This document shows, piece by piece, positions 1 to 6,530 of a DNA stretch of 7,704 nucleotides. Origin of the DNA: Planctomycetota bacterium (lineage in GTDB: Bacteria > Planctomycetota > Planctomycetia > Planctomycetales > Planctomycetaceae); NCBI GenBank assembly GCA_023429275.1, contig JAEYWB010000300.1, positions 1 to 7,704 of the forward strand, given 5' to 3'. The notes below the pieces were generated by a model. That model saw only the letters and a program-made list of their open reading frames with translations, ran no database searches and was not told the DNA's origin. The position numbers were made by a program, and so were the translations under genes. Numbering within the stretch: position 1 is the first letter of the stretch; each line of letters starts with the position of its first letter.

Positions 1-234
1 GTCCTGGTTCGCGTCGGCGCGAGTCAGCAGCGGATGCAGACGGGAGTCAGTCACTTCCTCCCGGGCCAGTCGACCATCCTGGTTCTTGTCGAACGTCATC
101 AGGCGGGCGAGAAAATCCTCGGCGGTCGGTGCGGGCCGATCGCCCCCTGGCCCACGTCCGGGAGGACGAGGTGGCTGCCCGATCGCCGACTGGGCGAAGG
201 AGAGCACGATCATTGAGGAGATGAGAAGACGCAT
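1..234 (-). CDS. Secreted EF-hand calcium-binding protein, N-terminal part (runs off left edge)
   Basis: The visible 78 codons encode the start of an exported calcium-binding protein. Residues 1-19 look like a Sec signal peptide (MRLLISSMIVLSFAQSAIG). A Pro/Gly/Arg-rich stretch follows (about 20-37), then an EF-hand loop at 49-60, DKNQDGRLAREE, with acidic or polar ligands at loop positions 1, 3 and 5, Gly at 6 and Glu at 12. A second loop begins at Asp74 (DANQD) and is cut by the window edge, so paired EF-hands are likely. The ATG at 234 has a weak AAGAG Shine-Dalgarno 6 bases upstream; a second in-frame ATG at codon 8 would shorten the signal peptide. It lies 64 bases after the dioxygenase stop on the same strand, so co-transcription is plausible. 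Small EF-hand proteins of this kind are common in planctomycetes; the ligand partner and role are unknown. The remaining length cannot be judged. Confidence 0.85.
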   Translation of the reverse strand, partial: MRLLISSMIVLSFAQSAIGQPPRPPGRGPGGDRPAPTAEDFLARLMTFDKNQDGRLAREEVTDSRLHPLLTRADANQD

Positions 235-298
235 CAGGGTCTCTTGAGATCGGCCAGGCGACGAGAAGGTCGAGAGGGACGAAGTGGCGGCCGCGGTG

Positions 299-997
299 CT
301 ACGACCGGCGGCGCTGGAGGCTCGCCTCGTCCGGCGTCCGTCCGATCACCAGGTCGGACGAAGCGGCCAGTTCTCCCGTTTTCGAGTCGGGGATCTTTCG
401 AAAGTCGGCCTGCACGAGTTCGCGATCGATGAGATCCCGCACGCCGGCGTAGATGCCGTCCTGCCGGTTTCCCGCATGATCGCGGACGAAGATCTGCGTC
501 GTGAGAAGCTCGCGGTCCCCCTTCAGGACTTTCACGTGAATGTGAGGTGCGGGCCGGCCCGGATAGGGGACCGGCTTGATTGTGCGGAAGCGATACTCGC
601 CGGTCGATCCGGTCGTGAAACGGCCGAACCCCTGGAAGTTCTTGTCCTGCTGCTTCGATTTCGGTCCGCTGTCGGCGGTGTGCAGGTAGACCGCGTTCGC
701 GTCGCACTGCCAGATCTCGACGGTCGCGTCCTTGATCGGCTCGCCGCTCGTCGACAGGACTCGCCCGGTGAGGTGGGTGATCTCGCCGACAGCGGGGGTC
801 AGGTTGTCGTTGACGATGATCAGGTCATTGTCACGGTCCAGCGGCAGGCGGTCGGGATAGAACGGCCCTTCAGTGAGAGCCGGAGAGACAAACAGCGTCT
901 CGGCGAAAAGGCCGCGAGTCGTGAAAAACGCCCCGGCCATCGTTCCCAGGAACAGGCGGCGGTCCGGGCGAAACAGGGAAGGGCGAGGCGTTGGCAT
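299..997 (-). CDS. Tat-exported intradiol ring-cleavage dioxygenase (protocatechuate 3,4-dioxygenase-like)
   Basis: This 232-residue protein belongs to the non-haem Fe(III) intradiol dioxygenases, which cleave catechol-type rings between the two hydroxyls using O2. The four expected iron ligands are visible: Tyr104 (in AVYLH), Tyr145 (in KPVPYPG), His152 and His154 (in PHIHVKV). The family's TEGPFY motif is at 42-47 and a beta-rich LTGRVLSTSGEPIKDATVEIW segment spans about 77-96. The N-terminus carries a twin-arginine signal, DRRLFLG at 12-18, followed by a hydrophobic stretch and a possible cleavage site near Ala32, so the enzyme should be exported folded with its iron. The start chosen is the ATG at 997, not the TTG five codons upstream, because AGGA sits 6 bases before it. 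The length fits a single-domain beta-type subunit; no alpha-subunit gene adjoins it. Substrate is unknown: a catecholic lignin, humic or lipid fragment is possible. The EF-hand gene follows 64 bases downstream. Confidence 0.9.
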   Translation of the reverse strand: MPTPRPSLFRPDRRLFLGTMAGAFFTTRGLFAETLFVSPALTEGPFYPDRLPLDRDNDLIIVNDNLTPAVGEITHLTGRVLSTSGEPIKDATVEIWQCDANAVYLHTADSGPKSKQQDKNFQGFGRFTTGSTGEYRFRTIKPVPYPGRPAPHIHVKVLKGDRELLTTQIFVRDHAGNRQDGIYAGVRDLIDRELVQADFRKIPDSKTGELAASSDLVIGRTPDEASLQRRRS

Positions 998-1007
998 CCA
1001 GGTTCCT
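995..1007 (-). promoter_or_regulatory. Ribosome binding site deciding the dioxygenase start
   Basis: On the minus strand AGGA (1007-1004) is followed by 6 bases and then ATG (997-995). The alternative in-frame TTG at 1012 lies upstream of this AGGA and has no comparable site of its own, so the ATG is preferred. The choice trims five residues and leaves the twin-arginine motif 12 residues from the N-terminus, a usual place for Tat signals. Confidence 0.6.
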
Positions 1008-1287
1008 GGCAAGATTCCGTCGGCGAATCGCAGAACGACCGGGTCTACGGACTGAGGTTGCTCGACGAGGGACGATCCCGCCGCGGATTCCGCCCTTTTT
1101 CGAAAGATCCGATGAGGGCTGACGGCGGGCTTTCAAGGTTGGCGGGATGATCCGGCGTCGTTCTGTGCAGAGGGGTCTCCACAAGTCCTGTGCTCATAAG
1201 CAATTGATACCAGGTTGCCGAATGCCGGACTGCCTCATTCGGGGGGCGGTTCACGGGCTCGAACGAACGGTCCTCGCTGAGGACCCA
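998..1287. other. 290-base spacer between permease and dioxygenase genes
   Basis: This spacer separates two same-strand genes. It holds a small hairpin right after the permease stop (separate entry) and otherwise nothing I can name. A 69-codon minus-strand open frame (1254-1045) has no Shine-Dalgarno, no recognisable domain and an Arg/Ser/Pro-rich composition typical of chance frames in GC-rich DNA. The length suggests the dioxygenase has its own promoter here, but I could not find a convincing pair of promoter boxes. Confidence 0.5.
1269..1285 (-). terminator. Short GC-rich hairpin just after the permease stop, possible terminator
   Basis: A perfect 7-base-pair stem (GGTCCTC pairing with GAGGACC) with a 3-base loop starts 2 bases after the permease stop codon (TAG at 1290-1288, minus strand). 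The bases that follow, GTTCGTTCG, are only mildly T-rich and contain no run of T, so this is not a textbook intrinsic terminator. It may stabilise the mRNA 3' end or act with a termination factor. The stem is seen directly; the function is inferred. Confidence 0.35.
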
Positions 1288-2991
1288 CTATGTGAGCGCA
1301 CGAAGCTTGTTCACGAGCCAGGAAGCGACCAGGAAACGGCAGAGCCGGTTCCATCCATAGGCCAGTGGAGCCACAACGAGCGGGGCAGCCCAGGGATGGA
1401 CGTAAATTCCGGCCAGGACCCCGACCGTGGCGATGATACCGCCAGCGCCGAACACGAGAAGACCGGTCGCAATCCCGGCAAACGTGTAGGGAAGAAGCGG
1501 CGAAAGAGTCAGAAACGGGCCGAGCGACAGGAGTCCAAGGCCCACGGATGCGGCACAGGGAGCAAGGGGCGCCCGATCGCGCCACAGGGTCAGCAGGAGG
1601 GCCACAGCGAGCAGGCCGAGTTCCGGCAAGAGAAGCCGCAACGCTCCGCGGCTCCAGCCGTCGTGAAGCTCCGCGGGCTCGTGCGGAGTGAGCATCAGCG
1701 TCGAAAGGGTCGATTCCTTGATCTCCTGCTGGAGGCATTCGCCAGCGCGCGACATCCCGCGAAAGAGCGACACGATGCAGGCGACCAGCAGGCCGGCCAT
1801 TCCAAATTCCGCCCAGGGGGGCCCGGCCAGGAGAACAAACGGAATCAGGCACAGTCCGATGCAGCCGTACAGAAGGCTCCGTTCAATTGTCCCCTTCTGA
1901 CCGCGATTGAAGACCACATAGGCCTGCCAGGCGAGGGCGTCGTCCCAGCTGCGGCGGCTGAGGCGTGTGACAGGTTTCGCCGCCGCCTGCTGAGGCTCGA
2001 CCGTTGGAGTGTTCGCGGGCGGTACAGCAACGTCGGCCGGGGGATCGACCGGGACCGAAGCCGATACCGCAGCAGGCGGAGTCGCCGAGAGAGGAGGAGC
2101 GGCAGTCCCGTTGGCATCAAACGCTTTGCCGCGCGGTTTTCCGAGGATCCTTCGGAGCAGACGACCGGATGCGAGCGCAAGGGAGGCAGGCTCCTCGGGA
2201 GTGTCGGTATAGAGCTCTCGCAACCAGTGCGACAGTGCGATCGCAGCGATCGCGAGCGGAACGAGGCACCCCGCAGCCAGTTGCGGCCCGGTCAGTCCTC
2301 CCTGGAGTGCCGCCATGACACACCGCCGCGTCGTCGCTCGCGAAATGAATGACGAGGTATCGAGCAGCCAGTTGGGAACTCCCCAACCGGCGGACACGCC
2401 GAACGTCGCCAGCATGGCGGGGACGCTCTGGCCGACCTCCAGGGCCACGACCAGGCCCGGGAGTGAGCGAAGCGCCGAACGCGCGGCGGCCCCGTGCGCT
2501 ACCACGAAGCCGACAGCGATCAACATCATCAGCTGGCACAGGAGCAGAGCTTCGGCCAGCACGATGGTTCGCAGCTCGAGACCGCCGAACGAGAACGCCA
2601 GAAAGAAGAACGGAATCGGGATCGTCCAGGTCGTCGCGACGGCCGGCAGGACGAGGAGCAAACGGGTCCCCAGCCACTGCCAGGGGGTGCATCCGCTCAG
2701 GCTGAGGAGTTCGAGGAAGCCGCTCTTGCGGTCCCCGACCGCGTCGCCGGCCAATCGGGTCGCCACGGCAAGCCCGGCGAGAGCCTGGATGATGAAGAGC
2801 ATCGCCATGGCGTGCCGAGCCACAACCGAGCTCGCCCAGACCAATCCCGTCCGGGGAAGCGCCGAGAGCCGCCACATCACCATCATCAGCAGAATGCCAC
2901 CGATGATCGCAACGCGTACAAAAAACAGGTCGGCACGCTTTGCCTCGCGCGGAAGGAGTGACTGACAGAGATTCCGGATTCGCGAAGACAT
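1288..2991 (-). CDS. Two-half ABC-2-type transporter permease-like membrane protein
   Basis: A 567-residue polytopic membrane protein made of two similar halves. Half one (about 1-260) has roughly six hydrophobic segments near 24-40, 60-80, 106-130, 142-168, 178-200 and 238-256; half two (about 345-560) has a similar set from about 374. Each half carries, after its second segment, the charged patch seen in ABC-2-type and Gld/Nat-like permeases, where a Glu-rich element precedes a conserved leucine-rich turn: DRKSGFLELLSLSG at 87-100 and QEIKESTLSTLMLTP at 422-436. An Ala/Pro/Val-rich linker (about 292-340) joins them. The start ATG at 2991 has AGGAG 5 bases upstream. Such proteins normally pair with an ABC ATPase that drives export, but none lies next to it here: the upstream neighbour is a divergent acyltransferase and the downstream one a dioxygenase. 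Substrate is unknown. Family assignment rests on these motifs and topology, so it is less certain than the membrane prediction. Confidence 0.75.
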   Translation of the reverse strand: MSSRIRNLCQSLLPREAKRADLFFVRVAIIGGILLMMVMWRLSALPRTGLVWASSVVARHAMAMLFIIQALAGLAVATRLAGDAVGDRKSGFLELLSLSGCTPWQWLGTRLLLVLPAVATTWTIPIPFFFLAFSFGGLELRTIVLAEALLLCQLMMLIAVGFVVAHGAAARSALRSLPGLVVALEVGQSVPAMLATFGVSAGWGVPNWLLDTSSFISRATTRRCVMAALQGGLTGPQLAAGCLVPLAIAAIALSHWLRELYTDTPEEPASLALASGRLLRRILGKPRGKAFDANGTAAPPLSATPPAAVSASVPVDPPADVAVPPANTPTVEPQQAAAKPVTRLSRRSWDDALAWQAYVVFNRGQKGTIERSLLYGCIGLCLIPFVLLAGPPWAEFGMAGLLVACIVSLFRGMSRAGECLQQEIKESTLSTLMLTPHEPAELHDGWSRGALRLLLPELGLLAVALLLTLWRDRAPLAPCAASVGLGLLSLGPFLTLSPLLPYTFAGIATGLLVFGAGGIIATVGVLAGIYVHPWAAPLVVAPLAYGWNRLCRFLVASWLVNKLRALT

Positions 2992-3437
2992 CCCCGCTCC
3001 TGCGTCTGTGACGCCGTTTCGGACAGGATCGTCTCCCCGCCCTGCCCCGCCAATCGTCCCGGTTCTTGTTCCTCTCCGGCCCTGGGAGCGAAGTTCCCGA
3101 AGTCATGACTACGTCTTGGATTGGAAGAACGCGAATGCCTTCGAGTGCCGCGTCTGCGGGAGCCTTCCGCCGTCCAAAACTGGCCTCGGCACAACTCCCG
3201 GCCGTTCATAGACTTCGCGACAGGAAGACGTTTCAGGTCGGCCCCCGAAGCCGGCACGAGTCACAGGGAGCAGCCACAGAGGGCACAGAGAACACAGAGA
3301 GTCATCGGGACGTTGAGAGCGAGTTCGAGCTTCGTCTGAGCGACTTTCCCAACGAGCCGCTCTCTGAGTCCTCTGTGCCCTCTGTGGCAAGAACCTTCTG
3401 AAACGGCCTTCAAGCCCCCGCAGGGTCGGATTCACGG
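2992..3437. other. 446-base divergent spacer with one palindromic repeat
   Basis: This stretch lies between the divergent permease and acyltransferase genes and should hold both promoters. Its right part contains the CACAGAG palindrome (separate entry). From 3004 to about 3260 I see no credible gene: the short open frames on both strands lack ribosome binding sites and recognisable domains. No riboswitch, tRNA or clear sigma-70 boxes could be recognised by eye. Confidence 0.6.
3273..3388. repeat. Imperfect palindrome with 9-base CACAGAG units
   Basis: The left arm (3273-3301) and right arm (3360-3388) are 29 bases each and complementary at 27 positions, with mismatches only at 3291/3370 and 3294/3367; the outer 18 bases match perfectly. 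The loop is 58 bases (3302-3359). Within the left arm the unit CACAGAG recurs at 3275, 3284 and 3293, an exact 9-base period mirrored in the right arm. It ends 49 bases before the acyltransferase start, so a transcript starting upstream of it would carry a long hairpin in its leader. From memory, CACAGAG-rich palindromes of this style recur in planctomycete and some other genomes, which would make this a dispersed repeat of the REP or MITE kind. I cannot test copy number from one window. Confidence 0.85.
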
Positions 3438-4670
3438 ATGAATTCCCCCAACGTTTCGCCGCCATCGAATGAGAGCCGTTCGCCGGTCCGCTACCCGGGC
3501 CTCGACTGGCTGCGCGTCTTCGCCAGCGTGCTGGTGGTCGTCCTCCATGCCGGCATGCCCTACATGGCGTCGCCGATGCCGGGCCTTGTCTGGTGCACGG
3601 AAGACCGCCCCTCGCGAAGCGCCGTGATCGACGCCCTCGGCTGGGGGATCGACACGTTCGTCATGCCGACCTTCTTCCTGATGGGAGGCTATCTGGCGTG
3701 TCAGTCCTGTCTCAAGGGGGGAGCTGCGAAGTTCGCGCGGCAGCGGACGGCTCGACTCGGGCTGCCGTTCGTGGCGGCGTTCGTCCTGATCATGCCGCTG
3801 GACTTCTACATCTGGATCCTCGGCTGGGTCTGTGAAGACCGCGTCATCCCCCGAAAGCTCAGGAGCCTGAAGGTCGGCGATGAACTGGGTGACCAGTTGA
3901 CCGGCCCCGGGCATCTCTGGTTCCTGATCTATCTCTGGTTGTTCAGCGCTGCAGCGGCCCTCGCGGTGCATCTGTGGCAGACCCGCCGGACGGCCGCTCC
4001 TGCCACGATCGCACTTCCGCAGGCCGGGTGGTTCGCCCGACATCGGATCGCCGTGACCGCGGGGCTGTTCGCCACGAGCCTCCTCGGCCTCTACTGGAAG
4101 CCGGTCGTCGTCATCGGATTCGAGCAGGCGGTCCTGCCGCAGCTGCCGAACATCCTCTACTACGCTCCCTGCTTTGCCCTCGGCTGGCTGCTTCAGGCGA
4201 CGGCCTGGAAACCCCGAAGAGAGCTCGCCCCCTTCCTGCTCGGCAGTTCGCTCGCCATGTTCCCCGTCGTCTGGGGGCTGATCGCCGGGCATGTCGCCGA
4301 GCCCGCCGAGGGATGGCGGCGGCTTCAGCTTGTGGCATCGTTCACCGCCTGCGGCTGGCTCGCCACGACCGGCCTCTTTGCACTGGCGATCCGGTACCAG
4401 GGGAGCGTGCCGAGAGAGATCGCGTACCTCTCGCACGCGTCACTCTGGATCTATCTCGCGCACCATCCGGTCGTCGCGCTGACGCAGATCTCCCTCCGCA
4501 CCGTCGAGGGGAGCGGAGTCTGGAAGTGCGCCGCCGCAACGGCCGTCGGGCTCCTCCTGAGCCTCCTGACGTTCGAGGCGTTCATCCGCGGCCGATGGCT
4601 CGACGGCATCATCAACGGCGTGAAGCCGGTCCGGCCGGAGCAACCGGTTCCGCAGCGCCAGGCGGCGTGA
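3438..4670 (+). CDS. Acyltransferase-3 family integral membrane protein (OpgC/MdoC-like)
   Basis: This 410-residue membrane protein fits the acyltransferase-3 family, whose members move acyl groups (acetyl, succinyl and others) onto sugars or envelope glycans across the inner membrane. The opening motif GLDWLRVFASVLVVVLHAG (21-39) contains the family's essential-type His37 in the first helix. FVMPTFFLMGGYL (74-86) is the second typical helix, and FARQRTARLGLP (99-110) is the conserved basic loop with the R-x(3-4)-R-L-x-x-P pattern. GPGHLWFLIYLW (156-167) resembles the OpgC-type segment and SLWIYLAHHP (335-344) the late helix found in this family. About ten hydrophobic segments are visible, and the length is usual. 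The ATG at 3438 has only a weak upstream purine stretch. It is transcribed alone, divergently from the permease and convergently with the sulfatase. The acceptor is not deducible; envelope polysaccharide or periplasmic glucan modification is likely by family. Confidence 0.85.
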   Translation: MNSPNVSPPSNESRSPVRYPGLDWLRVFASVLVVVLHAGMPYMASPMPGLVWCTEDRPSRSAVIDALGWGIDTFVMPTFFLMGGYLACQSCLKGGAAKFARQRTARLGLPFVAAFVLIMPLDFYIWILGWVCEDRVIPRKLRSLKVGDELGDQLTGPGHLWFLIYLWLFSAAAALAVHLWQTRRTAAPATIALPQAGWFARHRIAVTAGLFATSLLGLYWKPVVVIGFEQAVLPQLPNILYYAPCFALGWLLQATAWKPRRELAPFLLGSSLAMFPVVWGLIAGHVAEPAEGWRRLQLVASFTACGWLATTGLFALAIRYQGSVPREIAYLSHASLWIYLAHHPVVALTQISLRTVEGSGVWKCAAATAVGLLLSLLTFEAFIRGRWLDGIINGVKPVRPEQPVPQRQAA

Positions 4671-4701
4671 CGTAAAGTCTGACAGGTCACGCAGGACATT
4701 C

Positions 4702-4724
4702 GCCGACACGCGCAAGCGTCCGGC
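4702..4724. terminator. Hairpin between convergent genes, possible bidirectional terminator
   Basis: In the 66-base gap between the two stop codons there is a two-part stem. GCCG (4702-4705) pairs with CGGC (4721-4724), then a small internal loop, then ACGC (4708-4711) pairs with GCGT (4716-4719), capped by a GCAA tetraloop of the stable GNRA type. No T-run flanks it on either strand. Its place between convergent genes suggests transcript end formation in both directions. The pairing is seen; the role is inferred. Confidence 0.4.
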
Positions 4725-4736
4725 TGATCATTGAGC

Positions 4737-6398
4737 CTACTGTTTCGGGCGCGGTGAGTCCGGCAGATACTCCTCGCGGCTGATCCGCCCGTTGTCGTCC
4801 GTGTCGCGCAGGCGGAAGAAGCGTTCCGCCTCGGCCGGTTCCCGTCCCTTGCCGAACTCCTCTTTCGTCAGGTCGCCACTCTTGTCGGCATCGAGACGCT
4901 CGAACTGCCTCGCGCGGTTGCCTCCTCGCCCAGGTCCCGGATTACCCTGCCTCTCTCCGGAGGCTGGGCCGAGGGCCGGGAGTGGGAGATAGTCGAAGTC
5001 GAGGATCATCTTCTCGGCGAGGGCGATACGAAGGTCCCGTTCGACCTTGGCCAGTTCGGGCGTTCCGCTCAGGTTCCTGAGCTCAGAGGGATCGGCCTCG
5101 AGGTCGTACAGCTCGTAGACCGGACGCGGCGTCGTGAAGTAGGTCGCCGTCAGCTCCTGCGGCAGCGTCTTCGCCTCGTGGGCGGCCTTCATCTCGGTCC
5201 AGCCCGCGCCGCCGGCCGAGTCGACCGGGGAATAGGGGAGCCACGGCGTGCAGTTGTAGATGAACTTGTACCGGTCGCTCCGGACCGCCCGCGACAGGTC
5301 GTAGCCGCTGTTGCTCATGCCGACCGCCACCGGGGCCGATCCGTGAGGGCCGCGCTCGACGAAAATGTGCTTTCGCGGGGAATGCTCCTCACCCTTCAGA
5401 AGCGGCAGGAAGCTCACTCCGCTCATCCGTGGATGCGGCTTGAGCCCTGCAGCGGCGAGAAGCGTCGGGGCGATGTCCTCGCCGCTCAGGAGCTCCCGCG
5501 ACTCGCCGGCCGGCTTGACCGCTCCCGGCCAGCGGACGAGGAGCGGAACGTTCGAGCCGGGGTCGTAGAGCGACCCCTTGCCGTGCGGCAGAGCGGCGCC
5601 GTTGTCTCCTGCGAAAACGATCAGCGTGCTGTCGAGCAGCTTCCGCTCCGCGAGGACATCGAGGACTCCGGCGATCGTCCGGTCGAGCCGGTTCACCTCA
5701 CCGCAGTAGTCGGCAAGCTGCTCGCGGATCCCCGGCAGGTCCGGCCAGTGGGGAGGAAGCTTGAGCGACTTCGGATCGGGACGGAACTCCTCCGGGGCGT
5801 TCCAGACGTGATGCGGATCGCTGAAGTTCGCCCACAGGAAGAACGGCTTGTCGGCCGGCTTCTGCTCGAGGAACGTCTTGACCGTCGCGGCGACCTGTCC
5901 GTCGGGGCACCCCTTGAGGAAGTCGACCCGCTCGACAAACGTCTTCATGCCGTGCTTCTGGAGCAGGTCGGCGATCTCCGACGTGTTGGCGTTACGGGCA
6001 CCAGACCCATCGAGGTGGAAGCTCCGCCCGCAGACGCCGGTGAAGTAGCCCCCTTCGCTCCGCAGGAGTTCCGGCAAGGTGACTTCGTCGCGAGGGAGAG
6101 GGGACGAGAACCGCGTCATCCGCGCGGCGACGGGCGAGCGCCCGGTCATGAGCGCGGCCCGCGAGGGGACGCACTGCGGCGAGGAGGTGAAGTACCGATG
6201 GAACTTCATCCCTTCGGCCGCCAGCCGGTCGAGGGCCGGCGTCCGGACGTTCGGGTCGCCGTAACAGCTCAGGAACGGATAGCTGTGGTCGTCGCTCAGC
6301 AGCAGCAGGATGTTCGGCGGGGCGGCTGCCGCGCTGACTGTCCCCATCAGCAGGAGACAGGCAACCGCCAGAAACAGGGACTTTCTCGGGAAACTCAA
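4737..6398 (-). CDS. Exported formylglycine-dependent sulfatase with C-terminal EF-hand pair
   Basis: A 553-residue type I sulfatase, an enzyme that hydrolyses sulfate esters after conversion of its active-site Cys to formylglycine. A Sec signal peptide is visible at 1-26 (MSFPRKSLFLAVACLLLMGT onward). Metal-binding Asp36 and Asp37 lie in LLLLSDDHSY. The signature CVPSRAALMTGR (76-87) gives Cys76, Pro78, Ser79 and Arg80, the full C-x-P-S-R motif. SDPHH (193-197) and AGDNG (263-267) supply further metal and sulfate contacts, with Lys274 after them. The usual G-K-x-x-H step appears as GRSFH (124-128), Arg replacing Lys. After a Gly/Pro/Arg-rich linker (about 478-498) come two EF-hand loops, DADKSGDLTKEE (503-514) and DTDDNGRISREE (532-543). 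Translation starts at a TTG with GGGAG 6 bases upstream; the first in-frame ATG would remove most of the signal peptide. Substrate is probably a sulfated polysaccharide, not identifiable here. It stands alone, convergent with the acyltransferase; no maturase gene is in view. Confidence 0.93.
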   Translation of the reverse strand: MSFPRKSLFLAVACLLLMGTVSAAAAPPNILLLLSDDHSYPFLSCYGDPNVRTPALDRLAAEGMKFHRYFTSSPQCVPSRAALMTGRSPVAARMTRFSSPLPRDEVTLPELLRSEGGYFTGVCGRSFHLDGSGARNANTSEIADLLQKHGMKTFVERVDFLKGCPDGQVAATVKTFLEQKPADKPFFLWANFSDPHHVWNAPEEFRPDPKSLKLPPHWPDLPGIREQLADYCGEVNRLDRTIAGVLDVLAERKLLDSTLIVFAGDNGAALPHGKGSLYDPGSNVPLLVRWPGAVKPAGESRELLSGEDIAPTLLAAAGLKPHPRMSGVSFLPLLKGEEHSPRKHIFVERGPHGSAPVAVGMSNSGYDLSRAVRSDRYKFIYNCTPWLPYSPVDSAGGAGWTEMKAAHEAKTLPQELTATYFTTPRPVYELYDLEADPSELRNLSGTPELAKVERDLRIALAEKMILDFDYLPLPALGPASGERQGNPGPGRGGNRARQFERLDADKSGDLTKEEFGKGREPAEAERFFRLRDTDDNGRISREEYLPDSPRPKQ

Positions 6399-6409
6399 GG
6401 TGCACTCCC
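6396..6409 (-). promoter_or_regulatory. Ribosome binding site deciding a TTG start for the sulfatase
   Basis: On the minus strand GGGAG (6409-6405) stands 6 bases before TTG (6398-6396). No in-frame ATG lies before codon 18, and starting there would delete the basic and most of the hydrophobic part of the signal peptide. The site therefore supports initiation at TTG. Confidence 0.6.
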
Positions 6410-6439
6410 AGACGGATGTTGCTCTGGCGGAGTCGTGGC

Positions 6440-6468
6440 AGAATATCCGATTCCGGAACCTGTCCGAA
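6440..6468 (-). promoter_or_regulatory. Weak sigma-70-like promoter candidate for the sulfatase
   Basis: Reading the minus strand in the 132-base divergent spacer, TTCGGA (6468-6463) and TATTCT (6445-6440) are separated by 17 bases. The second box matches four of six consensus bases and the first three. A start about 7 bases further on would leave a leader of roughly 35 bases before the TTG. Planctomycete promoter rules are poorly known, so this is only a candidate. Confidence 0.25.
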
Positions 6469-6530
6469 ACTCTCCGGCCCGAGCGGTGTTCCTATCTCCG
6501 AGCGCTCGTTCCACCTGACATGACCATGCC

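Noticed and set aside
284..1150. A 288-codon plus-strand open frame opposite the dioxygenase
   Set aside because: The minus strand holds all four iron ligands and a Tat signal; the plus frame has no domain and no supporting start signal.
1147..3106. Long open frames overlapping the permease gene (1147-2352 plus strand, 2117-3106 minus strand)
   Set aside because: Arg/Gln/Ser-rich translations without domains. The permease frame has coherent membrane segments and a good Shine-Dalgarno.
3008..3257. Small open frames in the permease/acyltransferase spacer, one with a Cys-x-x-Cys
   Set aside because: No ribosome binding site, low-complexity Pro/Ser/Arg composition, and no second metal-binding pair to support a zinc ribbon.
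3273..3301. A CRISPR-like array suggested by repeated CACAGAG units
   Set aside because: The units are 7 bases with 2-base gaps, mirrored in an inverted arm, with no spacers or cas genes.
3432..4436. A 334-codon minus-strand open frame opposite the acyltransferase
   Set aside because: Highly charged composition rich in Arg, Glu, Gly and Asp with no recognisable motif, and fully covered by a clear membrane acyltransferase on the other strand.
5178..6518. A 446-codon plus-strand open frame opposite the sulfatase
   Set aside because: It is the antisense shadow of a gene with complete sulfatase motifs, is rich in Arg, Val, Gly and Glu, and shows no domain or ribosome binding site. Long antisense frames are common in GC-rich genes.
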